NCBI GenBank assembly: GCA_002753335.1
Contig: PEAD01000002.1
Span: 124,001-188,000, forward strand
DNA length: 64,000 bases
Reading direction: 5' to 3'
Source of the DNA: Nitrospirae bacterium MYbin3
GTDB taxonomy: Bacteria > Nitrospirota > Thermodesulfovibrionia > Thermodesulfovibrionales > Dissulfurispiraceae
Part shown: positions 24,056 through 34,064 of the stretch, piece after piece
Layout of the letters: every line of letters starts with the position of its first letter
Numbering within the stretch: the stretch's first letter is position 1
Notes under the pieces: model-generated
What the model saw: only the letters and a program-made list of their open reading frames with translations
Database searches by the model: none
Told to the model about the DNA's origin: nothing
Position numbers and translations under genes: made by a program

Positions 24056-24802
24056 TTACGATTTACTTGCAGTGATTAATAATGAACCTGAAAATTCTTT
24101 CAAAAATGGTATAGTCTCAATCCTCTCACCAAACTTACTAAAAAAAACAACCCAATTAGATGGAATAATCGGATGCAAAAAATCAAATGGTATTACACTA
24201 ACTTTATTAAAACCAACCTCTTGCAAGATTTTTTTTAAACTCCATCGAAAGAACGCAGTTTCATTTTCTGTATTCTGTAGTATTTTCCCGATGAAACGAA
24301 TATTTTTCTCGATAGCAATTTGAGGATTCATCATATTGGGCTCGAAAAACATTATAATCCCTCCTGGTTTTAAAATCTGCATGCAATATATTAAAGATGA
24401 TCTGATGGGCAAATGATGCAAAATAGAATTACCTATTACAACATCAAATACGCCCAAACTTGATGGCTTCATTGTAATATCACTAACCAAAAACTTAGCA
24501 TTTTTATAACTACTATAGCGTTTGGAAGCAATTCTTATGCATTCAGTGGATATATCGCAAGAGGTTAAATCTAAAGATGGTAATTCGCTCAAAATATATC
24601 TAGAAAACGCGCCGGTTCCACATCCTAATTCAAAAACTTTTGGATTATTAAGATGGGTGAGATTTTGCTTAAGCAGTTTAGCACGCCTTTCCAAGCGTTT
24701 TATTCCCGCTTTAGTGGTACTTCCCCACCAAATTTCGCCTTTTTCACAAGCAAGCGCATTAAAATGTTCACGCTCAATATCCTGATTTAATCTATTGTTC
24801 AC
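24056..24802 (-). CDS. Class I SAM-dependent methyltransferase
   Basis: Protein of 248 residues. Motif I is KVFELGCGTGAFSRY at about 56-70; further motifs are TSCDISTECIRIA, FDVVIGNSILHHL and LKPGGIIMFFEPN. The ending SLLITASKS is typical of UbiE/COQ5-like enzymes. It is third of three methyltransferase genes in a row at the downstream end of the locus, and is placed before the two GT-type genes. Confidence 0.82.
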   Translation of the reverse strand: MNNRLNQDIEREHFNALACEKGEIWWGSTTKAGIKRLERRAKLLKQNLTHLNNPKVFELGCGTGAFSRYILSELPSLDLTSCDISTECIRIASKRYSSYKNAKFLVSDITMKPSSLGVFDVVIGNSILHHLPIRSSLIYCMQILKPGGIIMFFEPNMMNPQIAIEKNIRFIGKILQNTENETAFFRWSLKKILQEVGFNKVSVIPFDFLHPIIPSNWVVFFSKFGERIETIPFLKEFSGSLLITASKS

Positions 24803-24875
24803 CCAAAAGTCTCTTTTTATAGTATTAAAATCTGGAGTATATTTTTATAACCGTTATATTTTATTCGTGATTATA

Positions 24876-26234
24876 CTATACAAACTTTATTTTTTTTGCT
24901 GAATACAACAACATCTTTAATAAAATGTACCCATGTTTCCATCTGCGTATATTTGTCGTTCCATATGAACGCTCCTTGTATACAATAGGGATCTCGACGA
25001 CCTTCAAGCCGAGCCGAAATGCGCCAAATATAAGGTCGAAATCACCAAAAGGATCAAATTCCCCGAAAAAAAATCTATTCTCAGCAATCTTACTGTAGTT
25101 GTCCCTTGATATAACCTTTGTGCCACATAGAGTATCTTTAAATTTTTGGCCAAGCACGTATGAAAACGCTAGTGCAAAGAACTTATTAGCTGTCATGTTC
25201 AAAAAACGCATCGCCTTCTTATCCATAGGATAAACAAGCCTACTCCCATTCAAAAACTCCCCCTTATCGGACACTATCGCAGTATAGAATAAAGGCAGGC
25301 TCTCAGGAGCCACAGACAGATCAGCGTCTAAAATCATAAGTATATCCTTAGACGCAATTTCTAATCCCATTCGTACAGCATCCCCTTTACCTTTTCCAAG
25401 TTGTTTCATTATCTTAATCTGCCTGCTCGCCATATATTTACGCTGCACTTCGACAATTTTATCCCATGTATTATCATTAGAGTCACCCTCCACAAATATC
25501 AGTTCGTCATTCGGTCCCATTTGTGGCAAACGTTTTACAAGATTCTCTATATTATCCGCCTCGTTCTTAGCAGGCACAACAACCGAAACCGACAAAAGAT
25601 GTTTCCGACTTAGCCCTATAGGTCTCGCCATAATTATATTAATCATGCAAAACAGTCGGAAAAAAGGTATGTTGGCGCAATACCGATTAATAAAACTGCT
25701 TACAAAAGGTATATATATTGGACAAAGCATTCTGCTATTAGACAGTACCAGTTCAAAATCTGTAAGTAATAAGAAATTGGAGATGTCTTCATGTGAGATC
25801 CAATTCTGCTCCAAGGTTTTAGCGCGCAATCCAAACAAAGTTGCAAGATATATTAAAGGTTTCCAAACATTACTGTAATATGTCACTATAATTCGTGATT
25901 TAGAAGAACAAAGAGTGTGTAATACCCCAAAAAGTTTCTGAATATCATTTTCGTGTTGGATATTGCCGTTCATTAAAAAATAATCTGGAGGAGTCCCCCG
26001 AACATCCTCCATTGAACATATCCGCTCAGAACTAATAAAATCAACTGCATCCCTATCAATAAACAAAAAGCGTACTTGATTGAGAAACTCGACAGACCGA
26101 TCAGAGGACGGATTTATCTCTACAACAGAATTATTAGGCATGATATAAACAGAAAAATACCTAAAAAGGCATTGATAATAGTATTTTTTAAATTGTTTTT
26201 TTAGACTATCAAAAAACATTATAAATAGAGGCAT
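24876..26234 (-). CDS. GT2 glycosyltransferase with degenerate N-terminal methyltransferase-like domain
   Basis: About 452 residues from ATG 26234, which has GAGAAG just before it and avoids a 68-base overlap given by an earlier ATG at 26312. The first 190 residues look like a Rossmann methyltransferase that has lost motif I (VVEINPSSDRS instead of a Gly-rich loop). Residues about 210-430 are a GT-A domain: VSVVVPAKNEADNI, FVEGDSNDNTWD and LDADLSVAPESLP, of DPM1-like type. It probably loads a sugar onto undecaprenyl phosphate for the GT-C enzymes nearby. Confidence 0.8.
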   Translation of the reverse strand: MPLFIMFFDSLKKQFKKYYYQCLFRYFSVYIMPNNSVVEINPSSDRSVEFLNQVRFLFIDRDAVDFISSERICSMEDVRGTPPDYFLMNGNIQHENDIQKLFGVLHTLCSSKSRIIVTYYSNVWKPLIYLATLFGLRAKTLEQNWISHEDISNFLLLTDFELVLSNSRMLCPIYIPFVSSFINRYCANIPFFRLFCMINIIMARPIGLSRKHLLSVSVVVPAKNEADNIENLVKRLPQMGPNDELIFVEGDSNDNTWDKIVEVQRKYMASRQIKIMKQLGKGKGDAVRMGLEIASKDILMILDADLSVAPESLPLFYTAIVSDKGEFLNGSRLVYPMDKKAMRFLNMTANKFFALAFSYVLGQKFKDTLCGTKVISRDNYSKIAENRFFFGEFDPFGDFDLIFGAFRLGLKVVEIPIVYKERSYGTTNIRRWKHGYILLKMLLYSAKKIKFV

Positions 26235-26244
26235 ACATTTCTTC

Positions 26245-27807
26245 TCAATCCAAGTCACATTTAATATGATAAATCTGATATTCACCAAACTCACGGACAT
26301 GCATCCCCTCAAGCTCTTTTAAAAAATTATCCGGCAAATATCCATTTATAGTAAGCAAATATCTAACACCATAGCGATCAATTATATGACTCATTGGGAT
26401 TAAAAGTCTTGGAAATACAGGTTCAAGAATTTTAAATCCATAACCATGACCACCATAAAGAACAGGTTGTCGAGTTTTATAAGCAACTACATCAAGCCAC
26501 TGCATGGGGAGACACATCACAACACCACGAGTTTTTTGTTTTAAATAATTAAGCGCATTATCAAAATCGCTGTCAATTTTTTTTGTCTTGCTGTTCTTTA
26601 AATGTTTGTAAAATACTACGATGCATAATAAAGATATAAAAACACAAGACATATATTCTATCCAAATAATCTTATCTTTTACACTTACATAAAAAGCAAT
26701 GCCCCATAATAACGCAGCTGGAAACGCAGCATTATAAAGATACAAATATCCCATACCAAGACATCTCATAAAAGGAACTAATACAGTCAACGTAGCCCAT
26801 AAAAGCATGAAAAATAATAAGAGGAATATCCAATAAAACATTGTCAAGTCCATATTTATAATAATATTATGAAACGAAGTGAATGTGCCCCCTGAAAGCC
26901 TTCTTATACCGGTAATAATTTTAATTAAAAATATCATCCAGCCAGCAGGGTTGTATGCAAACAAAAAACATACATGTTTAAGCACTCCGCGTATACCTTT
27001 CTTATGTTGTCTGGTTGTGGATTCATAACTCTCCTGACCGTATATAGGTGATTCCTTTATTGGATGAGCCCCCCTCCACTGCCAGTTTCTATTCCAAAAA
27101 GCAAGGACATCCCAATGAGCTATAGCTACTTTAGTATAAAACCCCCTACTCATAAGAATAGCGACTAAAATAGAAGTTGGAATCAGCAGAAACAATCTCC
27201 AATCCAATGATATAATTCCTGAACATATACACAGGAAGAAGAAAAGCTGTGTAGTCATCTTGTGAGTCAATAGAATGATAGCAGCAATCAATATAACTAT
27301 AGGCCACAACCACATTGAACCATTGCCAAAGTAATGCCAAAGAAGGAGAGCTATTAAGATATCAAGAAATAATGCGGCTAATCCCCGAGGATTTAATTGG
27401 ATGTTATAAGAGATTAATAGAGGTATAGTAGCGTAAATAATTCCAGCTGTATATACTGCTAACATCTGACCATTAGTCAATAAATACGTCAATTTGAGCA
27501 GAAGAGTCAATCTTATTAAGTCAATAAAAACAGCAATAAGATGACTATGCGACTCAAAAAAACTTTTAGGTATATATGCAATAACCAGAGGAAATAATGG
27601 CGGGTACCATTGGTGCACGTCCAGTATATATTGAGGTAAAACAGGTGGGAATTGCCTGTCCTGTTTATATTTTGATATATACGCCTTCCAAAACCAATGG
27701 TCAACTCCAATACCTAATGGCGAAATTATATGAGGGATAAAACGTAATACAAAACAAAAAACAAACAGAATTAGGATCAGTACATATTCAATTAAATACT
27801 CAACCAA
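26245..27807 (-). CDS. Polytopic membrane protein, GT-C-like
   Basis: Protein of 520 residues with about 11-12 hydrophobic helices. An acidic motif is in the first outer loop (GVDHWFW, residues 34-40), and a soluble C-terminal domain starts at about 400 (DNALNYLKQKTRGVV, then LLTINGYLPDNFL). This is the general plan of GT-C glycosyltransferases, though the family is not certain. It sits directly before the GT2 gene (10-base gap), a common donor-transferase pairing. Confidence 0.6.
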   Translation of the reverse strand: MVEYLIEYVLILILFVFCFVLRFIPHIISPLGIGVDHWFWKAYISKYKQDRQFPPVLPQYILDVHQWYPPLFPLVIAYIPKSFFESHSHLIAVFIDLIRLTLLLKLTYLLTNGQMLAVYTAGIIYATIPLLISYNIQLNPRGLAALFLDILIALLLWHYFGNGSMWLWPIVILIAAIILLTHKMTTQLFFFLCICSGIISLDWRLFLLIPTSILVAILMSRGFYTKVAIAHWDVLAFWNRNWQWRGAHPIKESPIYGQESYESTTRQHKKGIRGVLKHVCFLFAYNPAGWMIFLIKIITGIRRLSGGTFTSFHNIIINMDLTMFYWIFLLLFFMLLWATLTVLVPFMRCLGMGYLYLYNAAFPAALLWGIAFYVSVKDKIIWIEYMSCVFISLLCIVVFYKHLKNSKTKKIDSDFDNALNYLKQKTRGVVMCLPMQWLDVVAYKTRQPVLYGGHGYGFKILEPVFPRLLIPMSHIIDRYGVRYLLTINGYLPDNFLKELEGMHVREFGEYQIYHIKCDLD

Positions 27808-27860
27808 ATGAAACCCTCCTCACAAAGAGTAAAATTATTCTTGAGTGAACAACTGTAATT

Positions 27861-29234
27861 CTACTTGATTAGTGTTTCAAAAAACTCTCGGTCTTTTGCT
27901 GTAGTTAAATGAGAGTTGTGCCACAATACACTGAAATTAGCACCAAACTTCAGTGCAATTTCTTTTAGGTTAATCATCAAGTCGAGTGCTTCATCTGTAT
28001 AACCCAATCCAAGATAAAGATCATCAATTACAGAACAATCCATTAGTATCAATGGGCGTTGCCTAATCTTTAAAGGCGCATTTTTTTGCCAACTCCACAT
28101 ATTGAAAGATTTGGATGTTCCGTAGCGAAAGCCTGGCGCATCAGCAAATGAACCAGTAGAGTCATATTCAAAACCTGCTGCATCAATATAATCGGGTGTT
28201 TGTGATGTATCCCACCGCAAATAATGCTGTCGATTGCCTAGCACACTGTCATCCGCATTAGCAGCTTTGCATGCCATAGCTAAGCGTAGGCGTTCCTTTG
28301 CAATTTGTGATGAATTTTTATAAGTATTGTAACTAGCATGCATACCAATTTCGTGTCCTCGCCTAGAAATCTTATGTAGAAGTTTCTGAATATACGGCTC
28401 ATTCAAATCGTAACAGCCATCAATTACACCTGCTGGGTGGTCGGCAATAAAATAAAAAGCCGCCCGACGACTATGCTTTTCACAGATTTCCATGTACCAG
28501 TCAAAAGTATTAAAATGATCTTTAAAATAATTATCACAATCTCTGACAACAAAATTTTTTACTCGTCGGGCGGCGAGGCTAACATCGTACCTATTAAGTA
28601 AATCACTACCAAGCAGACGAGCAAGATTTTTCAAGTCTCTTGTACCACAATCGTAGGGTTGATCAACATCACAGGTCACAAACACATGCCCTTTTTCAGG
28701 CTTTCGCTCTAGTTGAGGCCATAGAAACTTAATGCATGCCCATAAAATTTCCACATATTCATCTACAATTGGCCGATAAAGAAAATTAGCCTCATACGCC
28801 AGAGAAGAAACAGCAGCAAAACGATCGTGATCATCACGCGCAGATTTCACAACCTCTTCATAACGTGAAAGCATATAGAAAGCTGTACCAAAAATGTCCA
28901 CATGGCAACGCACACGGTTTTCTGAAAATTCAATGCTCGGATTGCCAAACAGTACCGGCAAGGGTTCTGTTATTTTTTCAATATCCAATCCAGAGACGTC
29001 AGACAAATTCCATTGAACGAGGGCAAGGGATTCAGGCTTTAGCCAACTGTCTGCCGCACCAGTAAAAAAAACATCCGCCAGATCAATTTTCTTTCCATTC
29101 ATACTAAGGCAATAGCCGGATTCCAAAGATGGAACAGCAACATAATCCAAACCTAAAAAATCGTTAAAAATAATCGAACAAACCCATTGAGCCTCTATTT
29201 GACGATTCTCAGGAAGCCGTATTTGAATCATCAT
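27861..29234 (-). CDS. Polysaccharide deacetylase family protein (DUF7033-type)
   Basis: Protein of 457 residues. The C-terminal two thirds is a carbohydrate esterase 4-like barrel: VFVTCDVDQPYDC for the first metal-binding Asp pair, ISRRGHEIGMHASYNTY for the His region, and GFEYDSTGSFADAPGFRYG. The N-terminal 150 residues match the extra domain found in bacterial proteins of this kind in capsule loci. Expected to remove N-acetyl groups from a sugar. The stop-start junction with the next gene is tight (ends meet at 29234/29235). Confidence 0.82.
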   Translation of the reverse strand: MMIQIRLPENRQIEAQWVCSIIFNDFLGLDYVAVPSLESGYCLSMNGKKIDLADVFFTGAADSWLKPESLALVQWNLSDVSGLDIEKITEPLPVLFGNPSIEFSENRVRCHVDIFGTAFYMLSRYEEVVKSARDDHDRFAAVSSLAYEANFLYRPIVDEYVEILWACIKFLWPQLERKPEKGHVFVTCDVDQPYDCGTRDLKNLARLLGSDLLNRYDVSLAARRVKNFVVRDCDNYFKDHFNTFDWYMEICEKHSRRAAFYFIADHPAGVIDGCYDLNEPYIQKLLHKISRRGHEIGMHASYNTYKNSSQIAKERLRLAMACKAANADDSVLGNRQHYLRWDTSQTPDYIDAAGFEYDSTGSFADAPGFRYGTSKSFNMWSWQKNAPLKIRQRPLILMDCSVIDDLYLGLGYTDEALDLMINLKEIALKFGANFSVLWHNSHLTTAKDREFFETLIK

Positions 29235-30149
29235 TCACCTGCAAGCATTGAGCAAGTCCCTGCTTGCAGACAACACCTTCATCTTTCTACTCATCCTTGT
29301 CACATTAAAATAAGGAACCTGTAGGGCTCCAAATGCCCTGAAAAATCGCTCGACAGACTCAATCATTGAACCTTCAAAATCGAACTTCCGAGTAACAGAC
29401 GCAGCATGTTTAATTGCCTCCCACATGAGAAGGCTTGTAGCTCCGCTATTCCTTAGCTCAGGGGCCCCGCCACCCATTAGATAATAAGCTGAATTCTGAT
29501 CCCAGACCATATAAAGTGCAGCATGCAAACATCCCTTCACATCTTCAGCAAAAAATATTCTCCTTGCATTGCGACTATCGCAGGCAGCATCCAAGCGAAG
29601 ATAGAGATCACGGCTGTGAGGCTGTTTCATTCCCTGTCGCTGAAATGTTAGCGCATTGACCTCAAGAAAGCGATCTATCCCCAAATCGCACCGTACCGCT
29701 ACAACCTTTTGGGCTTTGCGTATGTCTCTGCGTATGTTTTCCTGAAAACCTTTCCATATTCTTTCGGTATCAGACAGGTCATCTATAATATATGTGTATC
29801 GGGTTGTCTGATCAAAGCCTCTCCAGTAGAAGGGAAGCCAATTCGTAACTGAATACTGGAAATTCTGATTGAAGCAATCATAAGGGGGTAGTTTTTCTAT
29901 CAATTCAGTCATCAAGTCCTTCTGCTCAGCATACCGTCTTGCTATTTTTGCTGTAGAGGATCTTATCCATGGGCCAAGGGTCTGCGTCAATGGCGGCATA
30001 TTTAGAAAAGTCAGCCCATAGCGTTTTCGGATAACATACGGAAGTCGGGCTGCAACTTCTTCTCCACGTCTGGCCTCAACAGCCCCCCAAGAGCCTGGAG
30101 CGACAGCATCAAGCCACCATGGTTCCTGAAAAATACAATTAGTGCACAT
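29235..30149 (-). CDS. FemAB/GNAT-like acyl or aminoacyl transferase
   Basis: Protein of 304 residues with the FemAB-related double GNAT plan: FLNMPPLTQTLGPW, WKGFQENIRRDIRKAQK, and ALYMVWDQNSAYYLMGGG followed by ATSLLMWEAIKHA. Such proteins in polysaccharide loci add acyl or aminoacyl groups to amino sugars. It starts inside the upstream stop (TAATG overlap at 30149), so translation is coupled to the methyltransferase. Confidence 0.8.
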   Translation of the reverse strand: MCTNCIFQEPWWLDAVAPGSWGAVEARRGEEVAARLPYVIRKRYGLTFLNMPPLTQTLGPWIRSSTAKIARRYAEQKDLMTELIEKLPPYDCFNQNFQYSVTNWLPFYWRGFDQTTRYTYIIDDLSDTERIWKGFQENIRRDIRKAQKVVAVRCDLGIDRFLEVNALTFQRQGMKQPHSRDLYLRLDAACDSRNARRIFFAEDVKGCLHAALYMVWDQNSAYYLMGGGAPELRNSGATSLLMWEAIKHAASVTRKFDFEGSMIESVERFFRAFGALQVPYFNVTRMSRKMKVLSASRDLLNACR

Positions 30150-30820
30150 TAAATTCTTTTCTTTAATACGATTGAGAATCGGTACGGATGAAATAACGAG
30201 CCGTAAACAATAGCCTCAAACTTATCCTTTTTTAAAGCTATAAAATCCCTCGGATTGTACCAGTTTCCCATACTATCGCTATGCTTAAATCTGGATTTTA
30301 TTATTCCTTTGACAAAATTCAAAATGCCAACCGTAGGCGATACTGAAAGCTCCCCTGAATAAAAGATACCTCGCTGATCCTTCCAAAGGATGTTGGCAAT
30401 CAGCAATATTCCTGAAGACTCAAGCATGTCGAATGAATTCATTAAATATCTTTTTAGCATAACAGTGTCAAAGTACTGGATTACTCCGTTACTGAAAATA
30501 AGAGAATATTTATTGTCGGAACAAAAGCTTGAAGCGTCAGCATTAACCAACTCAATATCAGGATGTCTATCTTTGAATATATTCAGTAAGCTTGTCGATA
30601 TATCAACTCCCATATATTTATCCATAGGAAAAGTAAGGTATTCGAATAAAGCCCCGTTGCCGCAACCAGTTTCCAATACGGCCCCCCCCGAGAATCCAGT
30701 TGATCTGATTATAAGGTTAAGTTCCTCTGCGTAAAGACGGTACCAGAAATCATTATTATACCTGTGCAAGGGTGTAACCTGATGATCCCAAAATGATTTC
30801 CAGCGTTGTAGTGTCCTCAT
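30149..30820 (-). CDS. Class I SAM-dependent methyltransferase
   Basis: Protein of 223 residues. The sequence begins WKSFWDHQVTPLHRYN, followed by motif I VLETGCGNGALFEY, MGVDISTSLLNIF and YSLIFSNGVIQYF. It overlaps the flippase gene by ATGA (30820-30817) and the FemAB gene by one base. Sugar or lipid-linked glycan methylation is the likely role; substrate unknown. Confidence 0.82.
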   Translation of the reverse strand: MRTLQRWKSFWDHQVTPLHRYNNDFWYRLYAEELNLIIRSTGFSGGAVLETGCGNGALFEYLTFPMDKYMGVDISTSLLNIFKDRHPDIELVNADASSFCSDNKYSLIFSNGVIQYFDTVMLKRYLMNSFDMLESSGILLIANILWKDQRGIFYSGELSVSPTVGILNFVKGIIKSRFKHSDSMGNWYNPRDFIALKKDKFEAIVYGSLFHPYRFSIVLKKRI

Positions 30821-32244
30821 GTCGTAAATTTAGCCTTTATCTGTTTAAAAAACAGATAAAAATAATAAGAAATCAATATGATTACACCAAAAATAAACGT
30901 AACAATACGCGGTACAGGAAACATGAGCAAGAAATACAGCACAATAAAAGATGCAGCTATAAGGACTAATAATTTCCTGAACAGCCCATACAATCCGTCC
31001 AGTGAAAAACCGGCTATTTTAAATGTTATTCTAAGCCAGATGGCATTATACAAGAAAGTAACCATGGAAAGGACAAATACACATATAACCGGTGTTACCC
31101 CCATATAAAGAAGCCCCACAGTAAGTAAAATACAGATTACATCAAAACATATCTGTAGTAAAAGCGCAGTGTTCTGACGAAGTGATATTTCGTAAATCCT
31201 GTCAAGCCATGATGTAAATAGAAGGCAAAAAGATGCAGGCGCCAGCGCAGCAGCATATACGCCTGCATCGCTCCACTTGGCTCCAAAAGCAACTTTGAAT
31301 ATATCAGACGACCAGACTACAAAAAAGATAAAAAGGGGGGTAAAAAGTTCTGTGATTCTGATAAGCAGTTTCATGACTATCTGCTCAATCCTATGGGTAT
31401 CCATAGAAAACGAGGCTTCTTGAAAAAATACTTGGCCTATAGCGGATGATAGGAGAGCGATAGGTACGTTAAGTATGCTCCTACTGAAATCTACAAAACC
31501 TGCAACCTGAACAAAACCTATAGCACTTAGAGCAAAAACAATAAACCTGCTTGAAAAAATACCTATTAGACTGTAAGGCATGCTGTATATAGGAAATCTT
31601 TTGTAAATTGTAGCGTTCCGTTTTATACTATCCCATGTGATACTCCTAATTTTTTTTCTGTCATGTTTCCATACATGCCACGCCAAACCCGAATTTGCTA
31701 CACATTGACCTGACAGAGCCCCGACTATAAGTCCACTACTGGATTGTCTGTTTATGCCTATAAAAAGGTTAGTAAAAACCATTACAGCCTTCTGAATGGT
31801 GGAAGTAATAGCCAGTGTTTTATATTGTTTTTTGCGAGTTGTCCAGTAATTTAGTGTCTGGTAAGTTCCCATAAAAAAAACCATGAGCAAAATAAAATAA
31901 AGCCATTTTGAAATTTCTAAGTTGCCATCATACAAAATGATTTGCTCATAGAATATCCATAATAATAAAAACATTGTAATACTAATAACCGTTACAATTA
32001 ATACTGAAAGAATTGCAATACTTAGAGCATCACCCTCACGTTTAGGCAGCATAATAGCAAGCTCATACCTGCCCGTAGATATAATACTTAAAAATGATAC
32101 AATGGCCATACATAAAGCGAAAATTCCAAAATCTTCTGGTGCATAGAGCCTACTTAGAACAGGAGCAAATACAATTGGTATAATTTGAGCTACAGTAGTC
32201 CCGGTTATCAAAACTAAAACATTTTGAACAAAAGTACTTTTCAT
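30817..32244 (-). CDS. wzx: Wzx-type oligosaccharide flippase
   Basis: Protein of 475 residues with 12-14 hydrophobic helices and the polysaccharide-transporter start: VLVLITGTTVAQIIPIVFAP and LSRLYAPEDFGIFALCMAI. It should flip undecaprenyl-pyrophosphate oligosaccharide repeat units across the inner membrane. It is the only flippase in the window and identifies the locus as a Wzx-dependent surface polysaccharide or glycoprotein-glycan cluster. Confidence 0.88.
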   Translation of the reverse strand: MKSTFVQNVLVLITGTTVAQIIPIVFAPVLSRLYAPEDFGIFALCMAIVSFLSIISTGRYELAIMLPKREGDALSIAILSVLIVTVISITMFLLLWIFYEQIILYDGNLEISKWLYFILLMVFFMGTYQTLNYWTTRKKQYKTLAITSTIQKAVMVFTNLFIGINRQSSSGLIVGALSGQCVANSGLAWHVWKHDRKKIRSITWDSIKRNATIYKRFPIYSMPYSLIGIFSSRFIVFALSAIGFVQVAGFVDFSRSILNVPIALLSSAIGQVFFQEASFSMDTHRIEQIVMKLLIRITELFTPLFIFFVVWSSDIFKVAFGAKWSDAGVYAAALAPASFCLLFTSWLDRIYEISLRQNTALLLQICFDVICILLTVGLLYMGVTPVICVFVLSMVTFLYNAIWLRITFKIAGFSLDGLYGLFRKLLVLIAASFIVLYFLLMFPVPRIVTFIFGVIILISYYFYLFFKQIKAKFTT

Positions 32245-32325
32245 TATATATTTAAGAAACCTTCTTGGTTACTCGTACTTGTATGATACCACCATTTCTG
32301 AATTCCATAATCCAAGATAATGTTA

Positions 32326-33474
32326 TCAATTGAAATAACCTTTAATTGCTTCTATCACATAATCCGTATTCTCCCTCGTCTGGAGAGGCCCTATAGGCAG
32401 ATTCAATACGCTTTGCGCAGCCTGTTCGGCGTGTAGGAGTTCTTTATACGCCTTACTGCGGCCAGATTCAAAAACCTTCATCCTATGCAAAGGGAACGGA
32501 TAATAAACCATAGACGAGACACCCTTTGATTTAAGATATTTCTGCAGCTCATCCCGACCACCTTCTATTACTCCGATAGGGTATTGATTGTAAACATGAT
32601 AAGCAGCCGCCAGTATTTCCAGCAGCTTAATGCCCTTAAAATCTTTCAGTCCCTCCGTATAAAGCTCAGCTACTTGCCTTCTCCTTGCATTAAACTCATC
32701 TATAAATCTAAACTTAGCCCCAATTACAGCAGCTTGAAGCGTGTCCATCCTCGCATTGTACCCTATATAATCGACATTGTATTTGTCTTTCCCCCCATGC
32801 TTGAGAAGCATGCGCACAATAGAGGCAACTTCAGAATCATCTGTGGAAACCATACCTGCGTCTCCAAAGCCACCGAGGTTTTTTGAAGGGAAGAAGCTGA
32901 AAGCACCAAGAGTACCGATTGAGCCAAGTTTTTTTCCTTTCCACATTCCGCCAAAGGCTTGGGCCGCATCTTCAACTACAAACAAATTATATTCTCGTGC
33001 AATCTCCAGTATATCGTCCATGTTGCATGACTGCCCATAAAGATGAACAGGAATAATACCTACAGCTTTCGAAGAATTTTCTTTCAAATACGATCTTATC
33101 CTGGATACGTCGATATTATATGTCTTCGGATCGACATCGACAAACACAGGCGTGGCTCCTGACCGTAAAATTGCATCACCTGTTGCAGTAAAAGTAAACG
33201 GTGTCGTAATAATTTCATCGGCCTTATCGAAATAGTCCTGCCCCTTCATCTTTATCGACAACGCCCTGAGCGAAAGGACTAGAGCTTCCGTACCCGACGA
33301 GGTTCCTACAGCGTGCTGCACTCCAAGATATTCCACAAGCTTACTCTCCAACTCACCGACTTCAGGACCCAATATCCACTTCTGATGTGCGAGGCATCGT
33401 TGAATTGCGGCATCAATATCCGGCTTCATGTACGCGTATTCAACGTGCAGATCCAGCATAGGTAAGGATCGCAT
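32326..33474 (-). CDS. wbpE: DegT-family aminotransferase, WbpE/WlbC-like
   Basis: Protein of 382 residues. PLP-lysine motif FSFFPSKNLGGFGDAGM at about 186-202, plus VVEDAAQAFGG and GTSSGTEALVLSLRAL for cofactor binding. This sequence style and its two neighbours match UDP-2-acetamido-3-oxo-glucuronate aminotransferases (WbpE/WlbC), which place the 3-amino group of UDP-GlcNAc(3NH2)A. The start shares a base with the stop of the acetyltransferase gene (33474). Specificity is inferred from the trio. Confidence 0.85.
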   Translation of the reverse strand: MRSLPMLDLHVEYAYMKPDIDAAIQRCLAHQKWILGPEVGELESKLVEYLGVQHAVGTSSGTEALVLSLRALSIKMKGQDYFDKADEIITTPFTFTATGDAILRSGATPVFVDVDPKTYNIDVSRIRSYLKENSSKAVGIIPVHLYGQSCNMDDILEIAREYNLFVVEDAAQAFGGMWKGKKLGSIGTLGAFSFFPSKNLGGFGDAGMVSTDDSEVASIVRMLLKHGGKDKYNVDYIGYNARMDTLQAAVIGAKFRFIDEFNARRRQVAELYTEGLKDFKGIKLLEILAAAYHVYNQYPIGVIEGGRDELQKYLKSKGVSSMVYYPFPLHRMKVFESGRSKAYKELLHAEQAAQSVLNLPIGPLQTRENTDYVIEAIKGYFN

Positions 33475-34064
33475 TAGAGGGACTCTTTAACCACAGTTAT
33501 CGTCTTATCTTTCAACACATATTCATTCCCGCAATCAAGGCAAGACGCTTGTCCCCTCTTGAACCTGAGGGTCAATCCGCACCGGCACGCCCAGCCGATC
33601 TGCTTTGCAGGCACTCCCGCTACTACAGCATACGCAGGTACATCAGATTTTACGACCGCCCCCGCCCCTACAATTGCGTATTTGCCGATAGTCACCCCGC
33701 ATATAACAGTTGCATTTGCGCCAATAGTGGCTCCCTTCTTTACCAAAGTCAGGCTGAACTCATTTTTTCTATCGATAAACGCCCGCGGGTTGTAAACATT
33801 TGTAAACACGCAAGAAGGGCCGCAAAAAACCTCGTCCTCAATCCGCACACCTTTATATATCGAAACATTGTTCTGTATCTTGCATTTATTTCCGATAGTT
33901 ACATCAGGACCAATCATTACGTTCTGACCAATAACACAGTCTTTACCAATGCACGAGTTTTTTAATATGTTAGAAAAGTGCCATATCTTCGAACCATCAC
34001 CTATTGATACGCCCTCATCAATACAGGCAGTCTTATGACTGTAATACAATGAATTGTTTATCAA
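33474..34064 (-). CDS. wbpD: N-acetyltransferase, WbpD/WlbB-like (left-handed beta helix)
   Basis: Protein of 196 residues. Hexapeptide repeats run from about 15 to 155 (IGDGSKIWHFSNI, IGQNVMIGPDVTIG, VGAGAVV), with KNEFSLTLVKKGATIGANAT typical of WbpD/WlbB. The C-terminus has four Cys (CRCG and CLDCG), the rubredoxin-like end of this subfamily. It acetylates the 3-amino group made by the neighbouring aminotransferase. It overlaps the oxidoreductase gene by 4 bases. Confidence 0.87.
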   Translation of the reverse strand: MINNSLYYSHKTACIDEGVSIGDGSKIWHFSNILKNSCIGKDCVIGQNVMIGPDVTIGNKCKIQNNVSIYKGVRIEDEVFCGPSCVFTNVYNPRAFIDRKNEFSLTLVKKGATIGANATVICGVTIGKYAIVGAGAVVKSDVPAYAVVAGVPAKQIGWACRCGLTLRFKRGQASCLDCGNEYVLKDKTITVVKESL

